The notes beneath the pieces are model-generated. The model saw only the letters and a program-made list of their open reading frames with translations. It searched no databases and was not told where the DNA came from. This document shows positions 1-5,698 of a stretch of 10,700 nt of DNA, piece after piece; within the stretch, counting starts at the first letter, position 1, and the number at the start of each line of letters is the position of its first letter. The stretch spans positions 1 to 10,700 of the forward strand of contig WGAK01000258.1 in NCBI GenBank assembly GCA_015494815.1. The letters run 5' to 3'. The position numbers and the translations under genes are program-made. This DNA is from Anaerolineales bacterium (lineage in GTDB: Bacteria > Chloroflexota > Anaerolineae > Anaerolineales > DRMV01).

Positions 1-36
1 GACTTACGCCTGCCACACATGACCGCTTCGTCCGCC

Positions 37-75
37 GGCTACGCCTTGCCCGGGGCGCCCACGAAAAGGCGAGCC
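37..75. other. Strong hairpin upstream of the first gene
   Basis: GGCT-(A)-CGCCTT at 37-47 pairs with AAGGCGAGCC at 66-75, giving ten pairs with a single bulged A at 41. The 18-nt loop is GC-rich. No U-run follows. It may be a terminator for a gene ending left of the window or a leader structure of the gene starting at 156. The stretch 1-155 holds no convincing gene end: its open frames show no recognisable protein pattern. Confidence 0.35.
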
Positions 76-155
76 AGGTGTCCGGTGGTCTAACCATCGC
101 CTCGTGTTGGCGGTCGAGGGGCAAGCGTGGCCCTTTCCGTCTGGAGGATGAGGAC

Positions 156-596
156 ATGACGGCCCAGGTGCATGAGCGCCTCATCTATGAGGGGGAGCGC
201 ATGTCTATGGCGTATTGTCCCCCGTTGCCCGAGGGCGACCCTCGCCTGCAAATGCGCAGCGCAGCCGAGATGCAGCACTGCGACCCGGTCATCTTTTCGA
301 CCGCGTGCTGGCGCGGTTACATCGCCACCTGGGCGATTCGCGAAGGCCGCCTGTATCTGGTGGATATCGCCGGACGGTACAAACTGGCGTCTGAAGAGCC
401 GATTTTCGCCGATTGGGTGAGCGGTGTGCTTCGCGTGCCCCGGGGAAAAGTCGCCCGCTATGCGCACATGGGGTTTGCCACCGTGTATGAAAGCGAGTTG
501 CACATTACCGTGGAAAAGGGGCAGGTTGTGGCCGTCAACTTGGTCGAGCATGGCGATCAGCACCCCTCCCCCGACCAGTGGGGGCATGTGTTCTGA
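156..596 (+). CDS. Conserved hypothetical protein, 146 aa
   Basis: A small soluble protein of unknown function with no signal peptide or membrane segment. The frame is open upstream to a GTG at 78, but the ATG at 156 is the better start. GGAGG at 143-147 sits 8 bases ahead of it, and the residues before it (Arg-rich, low complexity) do not look coding. The body contains a patterned core: CDPVIFSTACWRGY at about 42-55, then RLYLVDIAGRY at 65-75, FADWVSGVLRVPRG at 84-97 and a Glu/His-containing strand-rich tail. Alternating hydrophobic strands suggest a compact beta-rich fold. I recall similar STACWRGY...LYLVD proteins as uncharacterised in other bacteria, but cannot name a family. The next gene starts 17 bases downstream on the same strand, so the two are probably co-transcribed. 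Cysteines 21, 42 and 51 have no recognised metal-binding spacing. Confidence 0.75.
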   Translation: MTAQVHERLIYEGERMSMAYCPPLPEGDPRLQMRSAAEMQHCDPVIFSTACWRGYIATWAIREGRLYLVDIAGRYKLASEEPIFADWVSGVLRVPRGKVARYAHMGFATVYESELHITVEKGQVVAVNLVEHGDQHPSPDQWGHVF

Positions 597-613
597 GACC
601 TGGGCAGCGGAAG

Positions 614-1405
614 ATGAGTTACACCGTGATTGTGTGCGATAGATTTCACTTCGCCGACGACCCCGACCATGAGATAGAGGTCCCGGGGTTCCTCAGCCGC
701 GACGATGCCATCACCTATGCCCGTCGTCGGACGAGGCGCTCATTGGAAGAACTGCGGAAGCCGGGGCAATCGCCCGCAGCCCTGCGTGATTTGTGGCTCA
801 CTTTGGGCGAGGATTGCCGGGTGGTGGGCCCCGAGGGGGTGGTGTATCGGGCTTCTGCGGAATTGGAACACTTTATCCGCCACCCGGTTCCGCTGGAAGC
901 GTGCGACTACCTGGGATGGTACGAGGCGCTGTTGCCCGCCGACTTTGCGCTGGAATGCGCCTGGTCGTCGGGAACGGTGCCGCCGCCTTATTATCGCACG
1001 TACCGCATTCGGCTGCAGCGGACCGGCTCACCTCAGGCCGACGGCGGTGGCGTGAAGGGGGACATCCTCTTCTGGCCCGATTATCCTGGTCCCGGCGTGC
1101 CCGCATGGCACGAGACATTTGCCGTGCCCACGCGTGAGGCGTTGCGGATTGTGGCCCTGCTGCACGACGGCGGTTTTTTCTCACCTCGGGCAGGGCAGTC
1201 CGCTGCCGAACCGGCTCTGGGCGGCGAAACGCTCCACCTGACTCTAACCTTGCGGGGGGAAACATGGTCGTTTCGCTCCACCTCGCTCCCTGAGCCGCTG
1301 CGGTTGGCTTTGCTGGGCGAGGTGATGGCGGCCGTGCGTGGCGCGGTGCCCTCTCGGGTCTGGGCCACCCTGGAGGCCCGCAGCCAGGCCTATCATGCCC
1401 GTTGA
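614..1405 (+). CDS. Hypothetical protein with two small uncharacterised domains, 263 aa
   Basis: A soluble protein of unknown function. The frame is open to a GTG at 578, which would overlap the upstream gene by 19 bases. The ATG at 614 is preferred because the protein pattern begins there (MSYTVIVCDRFHF), although the purine stretch GCGGAAG lies very close to it. Residues 1-95 resemble widespread short hypothetical proteins of the type YxVIVxDxFHxxD...GF...A, ending in a GED...VV...FSA-like region. Residues 98-263 look like a separate domain: SSGTVPPPYYRTYRIRL at about 118-134, ILFWPDYPG at 151-159, then a helical and strand tail. I know both halves only as domains of unknown function, so this may be a fusion. 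It is probably co-transcribed with the gene ending at 596. A weak hairpin follows at 1433-1460. The gene is real by its length and strand continuity; the function is unassigned. Confidence 0.75.
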   Translation: MSYTVIVCDRFHFADDPDHEIEVPGFLSRDDAITYARRRTRRSLEELRKPGQSPAALRDLWLTLGEDCRVVGPEGVVYRASAELEHFIRHPVPLEACDYLGWYEALLPADFALECAWSSGTVPPPYYRTYRIRLQRTGSPQADGGGVKGDILFWPDYPGPGVPAWHETFAVPTREALRIVALLHDGGFFSPRAGQSAAEPALGGETLHLTLTLRGETWSFRSTSLPEPLRLALLGEVMAAVRGAVPSRVWATLEARSQAYHAR

Positions 1406-1432
1406 TGGGGCTGGCGTGCGACATACCGCGCG

Positions 1433-1460
1433 CTCGCATTGACCCAAGCGCCAATGCGGG
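1433..1460 (+). terminator. Possible terminator hairpin after the hypothetical gene pair
   Basis: CTCGCATTG (1433-1441) pairs with CAATGCGGG (1452-1460), nine pairs including one G-U, around a 10-nt loop. It lies 28 bases after the stop of the second hypothetical gene. There is no U-run downstream, so intrinsic termination is uncertain. The rest of the gap up to about 1505 shows nothing else I can support. Confidence 0.4.
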
Positions 1461-1508
1461 GCGCCCTGTCCTCTGTTCTCACAAAGCGCCTCTGTAAACG
1501 CTCATATT

Positions 1509-1526
1509 TTGTGACGCCCGTCACTA
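1509..1526 (+). promoter_or_regulatory. CRP/FNR-family (HcpR-like) binding site
   Basis: TTGTGA-CGCCCG-TCACTA. The core GTGACG-CC-CGTCAC (1511-1524) is a perfect 14-bp palindrome. The left half-site matches the CRP/HcpR consensus TTGTGA exactly, and the right half matches TCACAA at four of six. The symmetry centre at 1517.5 is about 42 bases upstream of the start point predicted from the -10-like TACACT at 1548-1553. That is where class II CRP-type activators sit. HcpR is known to bind TTGTGA-N6-TCACAA ahead of genes for sulfate respiration and nitrosative stress, which suits the octaheme cytochrome downstream. The regulator itself is not in this window. Confidence 0.6.
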
Positions 1527-1553
1527 TTCGCCGGGTTCGCGGCTGGCTACACT
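1525..1553 (+). promoter_or_regulatory. Putative activator-dependent promoter of the octaheme operon
   Basis: TACACT at 1548-1553 is a fair -10 element. The hexamer 17 bases upstream, TATTCG at 1525-1530, is a poor -35, as expected for a promoter needing an activator. The CRP/FNR-like palindrome abuts it. Transcription would begin near 1560 and give a leader of about 68 bases ending in a GGAGGG ribosome binding site at 1617-1622. Confidence 0.4.
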
Positions 1554-1627
1554 TAATGTAAGCCGAGAGAACGGCGATATAACTTTGGATTGCCCTGGTT
1601 CGCATTTCAACGCAATGGAGGGTAAGG

Positions 1628-3286
1628 ATGACCACAGACAAATCGCGAGCGCTTCTCGTCGGGCTGCTGGTCGGCGTGTTGGCCGTAGCACTGGGTCTGG
1701 GCTATGGCGTGCGCGCCGGTCACGCGGCGGCATCGCGGACCGACGCGGCCGCCGTCGTGGCCCGTCCCGCGGCCGAAGACGAGGAGACATCCACCGCGGA
1801 CCATACCAAATTCGAGGAACTGCAGCGTGAGTTCGCCAACGCCACCGAGGTCACCCAGGCCTGCCTGGAGTGCCACACCGAGGCCGCCAAGCAGGTCATG
1901 TCCTCTACCCACTGGACCTGGGAGTTCGCGTCGCCCACCGAGAGCGGCGAGACCTGGGGCAAACGCCATGTCATCAACAATTTCTGCGTCGCGGTGACCT
2001 CCAACTGGCCGCGCTGCACCAGTTGCCATGTGGGCTACGGCTGGAAGGACGATACCTTCTTCGACACGGCCACCGAAGCGCAGGTGGACTGCCTGGTGTG
2101 CCACGATACCACGGGCACCTACAAGAAGTTCCCCGCGGGGGCCGGGCACCCGGCCTATGAGCCCAAGGAATTCCCGCCGGGCAGCGGTAAGATTTGGGAG
2201 CCGCCCGACCTGACGACCATCGCGCAGAATGTGGGTCGGCCGGGCAACAAGAACTGCGGCGCGTGCCACTTCTACGGCGGTGGCGGCGACGCGGTCAAGC
2301 ACGGCGATTTGGACTCCACCCTGGCCGCTCCGCCCAAAGAGGTGGATGTCCACCTGTCGCCCGAGGGCGCGGGCCTGGTGTGCGCGGATTGTCACAAGAC
2401 CGAGGGGCACCAGGTGCCCGGCAGCCGCTACGCGGCCACGGCCAAGGATACTCACGGCAAGGACTTGCCGGTCTCGGACGACAATCCGACCACTTGTGAA
2501 TCGTGTCACGGGCTGGCGCCCATGAAGAACCCCAAATTGAACGACCATGTGGACAAGGTGGCCTGCCAGACCTGCCACATTCCCGCGTTCGCTCGGGGCG
2601 ACAAGCCCACCAAGATGTGGTGGGATTGGTCCAAGGCCGGCGACAAGAACCGGGGCGACCACGGCGTGGAGAAGGACGAGAACGGCTGGGTGGTGTACCA
2701 CTACAAGAAGGGCGAGTTCGTCTGGGAGAAGAATGTGGTGCCCACCTACCTGTGGTTCAACGGAAAGACCACCTACATGGTCATGGGCGAGAAGATTGAC
2801 CCCAACGGCGAGGTGTACATCAACCACCCGCAAGGCGGTCCCGACGACCCCAATGCCCGCATCTACCCGTTCAAGGTCTTCCGCGGCAAGCAGGGCTATG
2901 ACCCGGTGAACCAGACCCTGCTGGTGCCGCACCTCTTCCCCTTCAACAAGGAAGACACCACCGCGTACTGGAAGGGCTTCGATTGGGGCACCGCCTTTGA
3001 GGTGGGCATGAAAACCGCGGGCCTGCCTTACAGCGGCCAATACGACTGGATTGAGACCACCATGTATTGGCCCATCACCCACATGGTGGCCCCGGCCGAG
3101 CAGGCGCTGTCGTGCAACGCCTGCCATCAGCCCAACGGCCGCCTGGCCGAGGTGCCGGGGGTGTACATCCCCGGACAGAGCGGCCACCCGACCCTGGACG
3201 CCATCGGCTGGAGCCTGAGCGGCCTGGCCTTGCTGGGCGTGGTGGTGCACGCGGGGCTGCGCGTGGTCAACCGCAAGCGAGCCTGA
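1628..3286 (+). CDS. Octaheme cytochrome c, tetrathionate reductase family
   Basis: A secreted, membrane-tethered multiheme reductase of 552 aa. It has exactly eight CxxCH heme sites, at residues 79-83, 130-134, 155-159, 210-214, 252-256, 290-294, 313-317 and 496-500. The N-terminus (about 8-35) is a hydrophobic signal peptide or anchor ending in an Ala-rich stretch. A second hydrophobic segment (about 524-545), followed by NRKRA, would fix the C-terminus in the membrane with the heme domain outside. The segment after heme 3, CLVCHDTTGTYKKF, and the long heme-free stretch 318-495 match my knowledge of the Shewanella octaheme tetrathionate reductase family. There the catalytic heme is ligated by lysine; Lys166/167 are candidates here. 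That enzyme reduces tetrathionate, nitrite and hydroxylamine in vitro, so the physiological substrate is open. Cys120 is a non-heme cysteine. GGAGGG at 1617-1622 decides the start. The downstream b-type cytochrome is the likely electron donor. Confidence 0.93.
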   Translation: MTTDKSRALLVGLLVGVLAVALGLGYGVRAGHAAASRTDAAAVVARPAAEDEETSTADHTKFEELQREFANATEVTQACLECHTEAAKQVMSSTHWTWEFASPTESGETWGKRHVINNFCVAVTSNWPRCTSCHVGYGWKDDTFFDTATEAQVDCLVCHDTTGTYKKFPAGAGHPAYEPKEFPPGSGKIWEPPDLTTIAQNVGRPGNKNCGACHFYGGGGDAVKHGDLDSTLAAPPKEVDVHLSPEGAGLVCADCHKTEGHQVPGSRYAATAKDTHGKDLPVSDDNPTTCESCHGLAPMKNPKLNDHVDKVACQTCHIPAFARGDKPTKMWWDWSKAGDKNRGDHGVEKDENGWVVYHYKKGEFVWEKNVVPTYLWFNGKTTYMVMGEKIDPNGEVYINHPQGGPDDPNARIYPFKVFRGKQGYDPVNQTLLVPHLFPFNKEDTTAYWKGFDWGTAFEVGMKTAGLPYSGQYDWIETTMYWPITHMVAPAEQALSCNACHQPNGRLAEVPGVYIPGQSGHPTLDAIGWSLSGLALLGVVVHAGLRVVNRKRA

Positions 3287-3314
3287 GGCCATCGTCGCTG
3301 CCCAATCACCTGCC

Positions 3315-3347
3315 GGGGAGGGGCCGGGCCCGACCCAGTCCCTCCCC
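3315..3347 (+). promoter_or_regulatory. Intercistronic GC hairpin before the cytochrome b gene
   Basis: GGGGAGGG (3315-3322) can pair with CCCTCCCC (3340-3347), eight pairs around a 17-nt loop. It lies between the octaheme gene and the cytochrome b ribosome binding site AGGAGG (3353-3358). CCTCC at 3341-3345 could instead pair with GGAGG at 3354-3358, so the two structures are mutually exclusive. It may stabilise or partly terminate the message, or tune translation of the second gene. Confidence 0.4.
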
Positions 3348-3365
3348 CTCCCAGGAGGACGAAGG

Positions 3366-3986
3366 ATGAAAACCCGACGCATCTACCTCTACACCCGCTT
3401 CGAGCGCTTTTGGCACTGGATGCAGGCCCTGCTCATCATCGGCCTGGGCATCACCGGCTTCGAAGTGCACGGCACCTACACATGGCTGGGCTTTCAAACC
3501 GCGCACATGTGGCATGTGCGCTTCGGGTGGGCGCTGGTGGCGTTGATTGTGTTCGCCGCGTTCTGGCACTTCACCACGGGCCAGTGGAAGAACTACATCC
3601 CCACCTTCGAGCGGGTGGGCGTGATGGTGCGCTATTACACCCAGGGCATTTTCCGCAACGAGCCGCACCCCTACAAGAAGAGCGAGCTCTCGAAACTCAA
3701 CCCCTTGCAGCGGCTCACCTATTTGGGCTTCAAACTGCTCATCGCGCCCATTCTGGTGACTACGGGCCTGTTGCTCATCTACTACAACCGCTGGCCCGAA
3801 TGGGGTCTGACCTGGTCGCTGGGGACGGTGTCGGCCGTGCACCTGGCCGGTGCGTTCCTCATCCTGCTGTTCTTCATCGTGCATGTGTACATGACCACCA
3901 CGGGCCACACGGTTTTCAGCAACATCAAGGCCATGCTGGTGGGCTATGAGGAGGTACCCGAAGAAGCCGTTGCGGCCGCAGACTGA
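3366..3986 (+). CDS. Cytochrome b561-type membrane subunit (quinol oxidising)
   Basis: A 206-aa integral membrane di-heme b cytochrome of the Ni-hydrogenase/formate dehydrogenase/thiosulfate reductase b-subunit type (PF01292-like). Four membrane segments are visible, at about 18-35, 52-70, 119-140 and 154-177. Candidate heme-ligand histidines lie in or near them: His17 (RFWHWMQ), His47/His50 (AHMWH), His68, His159 and His173. Family members carry electrons from menaquinol to a partner subunit across the membrane. Here the partner is the octaheme cytochrome encoded 79 bases upstream on the same strand. The ribosome binding site AGGAGG (3353-3358) with 7-base spacing sets the start. The acidic/Ala-rich C-terminus ends just before a strong terminator hairpin, so this is the last gene of the operon. 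The exact ligands cannot be fixed without an alignment. Confidence 0.9.
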   Translation: MKTRRIYLYTRFERFWHWMQALLIIGLGITGFEVHGTYTWLGFQTAHMWHVRFGWALVALIVFAAFWHFTTGQWKNYIPTFERVGVMVRYYTQGIFRNEPHPYKKSELSKLNPLQRLTYLGFKLLIAPILVTTGLLLIYYNRWPEWGLTWSLGTVSAVHLAGAFLILLFFIVHVYMTTTGHTVFSNIKAMLVGYEEVPEEAVAAAD

Positions 3987-4037
3987 GCCGCACGCGACCA
4001 TCGGCATAGGACAACCGCATATCGCTTCCGCGCCGAT

Positions 4038-4062
4038 CGGCGGCCCTGAACCGGGGCCGCCG
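4038..4062 (+). terminator. Terminator hairpin of the octaheme/cytochrome b operon
   Basis: CGGCGGCCC (4038-4046) pairs with GGGCCGCCG (4054-4062), nine perfect pairs around a 7-nt loop. The stem is followed directly by GTTGGTCGTTGG rather than a U-run. A smaller hairpin, GGCCC/GGGCC (4073-4088), comes next. The position, 51 bases after the stop codon and before a new promoter, supports termination. Confidence 0.65.
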
Positions 4063-4126
4063 GTTGGTCGTTGGCCCCGCATTGGGCCGGACGCGCGGTC
4101 CCCGGGGCGGCGAGGCGCGAATGCCG

Positions 4127-4132
4127 TATAAT
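4127..4132 (+). promoter_or_regulatory. Promoter -10 box of the aminotransferase gene
   Basis: A perfect TATAAT at 4127-4132 with only GC-rich sequence in the -35 region. The predicted start near 4139 gives a leader of about 39 bases. That leader contains a short stem, GCCGG (4139-4143) with CCGGC (4150-4154), ahead of the AGGAGG ribosome binding site at 4166-4171. Confidence 0.6.
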
Positions 4133-4177
4133 GAAAGCGCCGGCCCCGGCCGGCCACATTTCCCCAGGAGGCACGGT

Positions 4178-5509
4178 ATGGAACTCCGCAATGTCCCGGG
4201 GCCTAAGGCCCAGGCCCTCATTGCCCGCGACCGCGAGGTCATCACCCCGGCCGTGGGGCGTCCCTACGGCTTCGTCATGGACCACGGCCGCGGCGCGGAG
4301 GTGTGGGATGTGGATGGCTATCGCTACCTGGACTTCATCGCCGGCATCGCGGTGGTCACCACGGGCCACAGCCATCCCGCGGTGGTGCAGGCCATCCAGC
4401 AGCAGGCCGAGCGCTTCATCCACATCTCCGCGGACTACTATCACGAGCCGTGGGTGCGTGTAGCCGAGAAACTGGCCCGCATCGCCCCCTTTGGCGACGA
4501 ACCCGGCATGTCGTTCATGACCAATTCGGGCACCGAGAGCGTCGAGGCGGCCATCAAGTTGGCCCGCTATGTCACCGGCCGCAAGTTCTTCATCGGCTTT
4601 CTGGGCGGCTTCCACGGCCGCACCATGGGTTCTCTGGCGTTTACCGCCCGCAAGGCCGCGTTCCGGGCCCGCTTCTTCCCCTGGATGCCGGGCGTGGTGC
4701 ACGCGCCGTACCCCAACCCCTATCGGCCCATGCTGCGCTCCCGAGGCAGCGAGGGTTATGGCGAAACCGTGGTGCGGTATATCGAGGAACAGATTTTGGG
4801 CGCGTTGGTGCCGCCCGACGAAGTGGCCGCCTTTCTGGTGGAACCCATTCAGGGCGAGGGCGGTTACATCGTGCCGCCCGACGATTTCTTCCCCGCGCTG
4901 CGGCGGCTGGCCGACAAGTACGGCATCCTCATCATCGCCGACGAGGTGCAAACCGGCGTGGGGCGCACCGGCAAGTGGTGGGCCATCGAACACTGGCATG
5001 TGCAGCCCGACCTGGTGGCCTCGGCCAAAGGGCTGGCCTCGGGCGTGCCCTTCGGCGCGATGATTGCCCGCAGGCGCCTGGCCAGCCAGTGGCCGCCCGG
5101 CGCGCACGGCAACACCTATGGCGGCAATCCCCTGGCCAGTGTGGCCGCGCTGGTCACGCTGGACCTGGTGGAGAAGGAACTCATGGCCAACGCGGCCGAA
5201 GTCGGCGCGTACGCGCTGCAGGGCTTGCGGGATATGATGGCCCGGCACGCGCACATCGGCGATGTGCGGGGCAAGGGCCTGATGCTGGCGCTGGAATTCG
5301 TGCGCGACCGGGCCAGCAAAGAGCCCTTCCCCGAGTTGCGCGACCTGGTGGAGCAATACGCCTTTCGGATGGGCCTGCTGACCATGGGGTCGGGCGCCAG
5401 TGTGTTGCGCATGGCGCCGCCGCTGGTCATCACCCGCGCCCAGGTGGACGAGGCCTGGCGCATCCTGGACGCGGCCATCGCCCGCGCGACGCGCGAAGTC
5501 GCGGCTTGA
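4178..5509 (+). CDS. PLP-dependent class III aminotransferase (acetylornithine/4-aminobutyrate type)
   Basis: A 443-aa cytoplasmic fold-type I transaminase of the usual family length. Diagnostic elements are the phosphate-binding NSGTE at 116-120, FHGRTMG at 145-151, EPIQGEGGY at 222-230, DEVQTGVGRTGKWW at 255-268 with pyridine-N-binding Asp255, the Schiff-base lysine in SAKG (Lys284), and NTYGGNP at 312-318. The N-terminal GPKA...RDRE and the overall pattern match the broad 'acetylornithine aminotransferase family' group found in Chloroflexota, Thermus and Thermococcales. Members act as ornithine or 4-aminobutyrate omega-transaminases, and some as amino acid racemases. The substrate cannot be decided here, and no arginine-biosynthesis or GABA genes flank it, so I give no symbol. 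The ATG at 4178 is preferred over in-frame starts upstream because AGGAGG at 4166-4171 and the TATAAT box at 4127 place it; the earlier start at 4064 would lie inside the preceding terminator region. It is a single-gene unit bounded by hairpins. Confidence 0.93.
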   Translation: MELRNVPGPKAQALIARDREVITPAVGRPYGFVMDHGRGAEVWDVDGYRYLDFIAGIAVVTTGHSHPAVVQAIQQQAERFIHISADYYHEPWVRVAEKLARIAPFGDEPGMSFMTNSGTESVEAAIKLARYVTGRKFFIGFLGGFHGRTMGSLAFTARKAAFRARFFPWMPGVVHAPYPNPYRPMLRSRGSEGYGETVVRYIEEQILGALVPPDEVAAFLVEPIQGEGGYIVPPDDFFPALRRLADKYGILIIADEVQTGVGRTGKWWAIEHWHVQPDLVASAKGLASGVPFGAMIARRRLASQWPPGAHGNTYGGNPLASVAALVTLDLVEKELMANAAEVGAYALQGLRDMMARHAHIGDVRGKGLMLALEFVRDRASKEPFPELRDLVEQYAFRMGLLTMGSGASVLRMAPPLVITRAQVDEAWRILDAAIARATREVAA

Positions 5510-5518
5510 GACTTGAGC

Positions 5519-5548
5519 GGGGCCGGGTCGCTCGTGGGGCCCGGCCCC
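5519..5548 (+). terminator. Terminator hairpin after the aminotransferase gene
   Basis: GGGGCCGGG (5519-5527) pairs with CCCGGCCCC (5540-5548), nine perfect GC pairs around a 12-nt loop, starting 10 bases after the stop codon. The tail is CTGCTTTGG. A further GCGTTGGTCGGT lies at about 5569-5580. Confidence 0.7.
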
Positions 5549-5643
5549 CTGCTTTGGCATGACAGGCCGCGTTGGTCGGTGCGTTCGTGGCTGGGTGGCC
5601 GCGTTTTCCGCCCTCATTCATCCTCAAAGCCGCGGATTCGGGG

Positions 5644-5649
5644 TATAAT
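5644..5649 (+). promoter_or_regulatory. Promoter -10 box of the response regulator gene
   Basis: A perfect TATAAT in the context GGGTATAATGGAG, with no clear -35. The predicted start is near 5656, giving a leader of about 43 bases. The ATG overlapping this box (5648) lies upstream of the predicted start point, so it cannot be the translation start. Confidence 0.55.
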
Positions 5650-5698
5650 GGAGCCCCCACCAGGCAGAACCTTTTTCGATTCAAGGCGGGAGTGGCGT

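Noticed and set aside
578..614. GTG at 578 as start of the second hypothetical gene.
   Set aside because: It would overlap the previous gene, and the extra residues do not look conserved. ATG 614 matches where the protein pattern begins, though its ribosome binding site is weak, so this is not fully settled.
1628..3286. Octaheme protein as hydroxylamine oxidoreductase or hydrazine dehydrogenase.
   Set aside because: Those octahemes have a different heme spacing and cluster with anammox or nitrifier genes. The DTTGTYKK segment after heme 3 and the late eighth heme fit the tetrathionate reductase family better.
1607..3382. A 591-codon open frame on the minus strand.
   Set aside because: It lies antisense to the octaheme cytochrome, whose eight CxxCH motifs prove the plus strand. 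The frame is open only because stops are rare in high-GC antisense.
3944..5617. A 557-codon open frame on the minus strand.
   Set aside because: It is antisense to the aminotransferase gene with its full set of PLP motifs, and shows no recognisable domain.
5513..5698. Upstream in-frame starts for the response regulator, including the ATG at 5648.
   Set aside because: They fall in or before the terminator and the TATAAT box. The receiver domain starts right after ATG 5699, which has GGGAG upstream.
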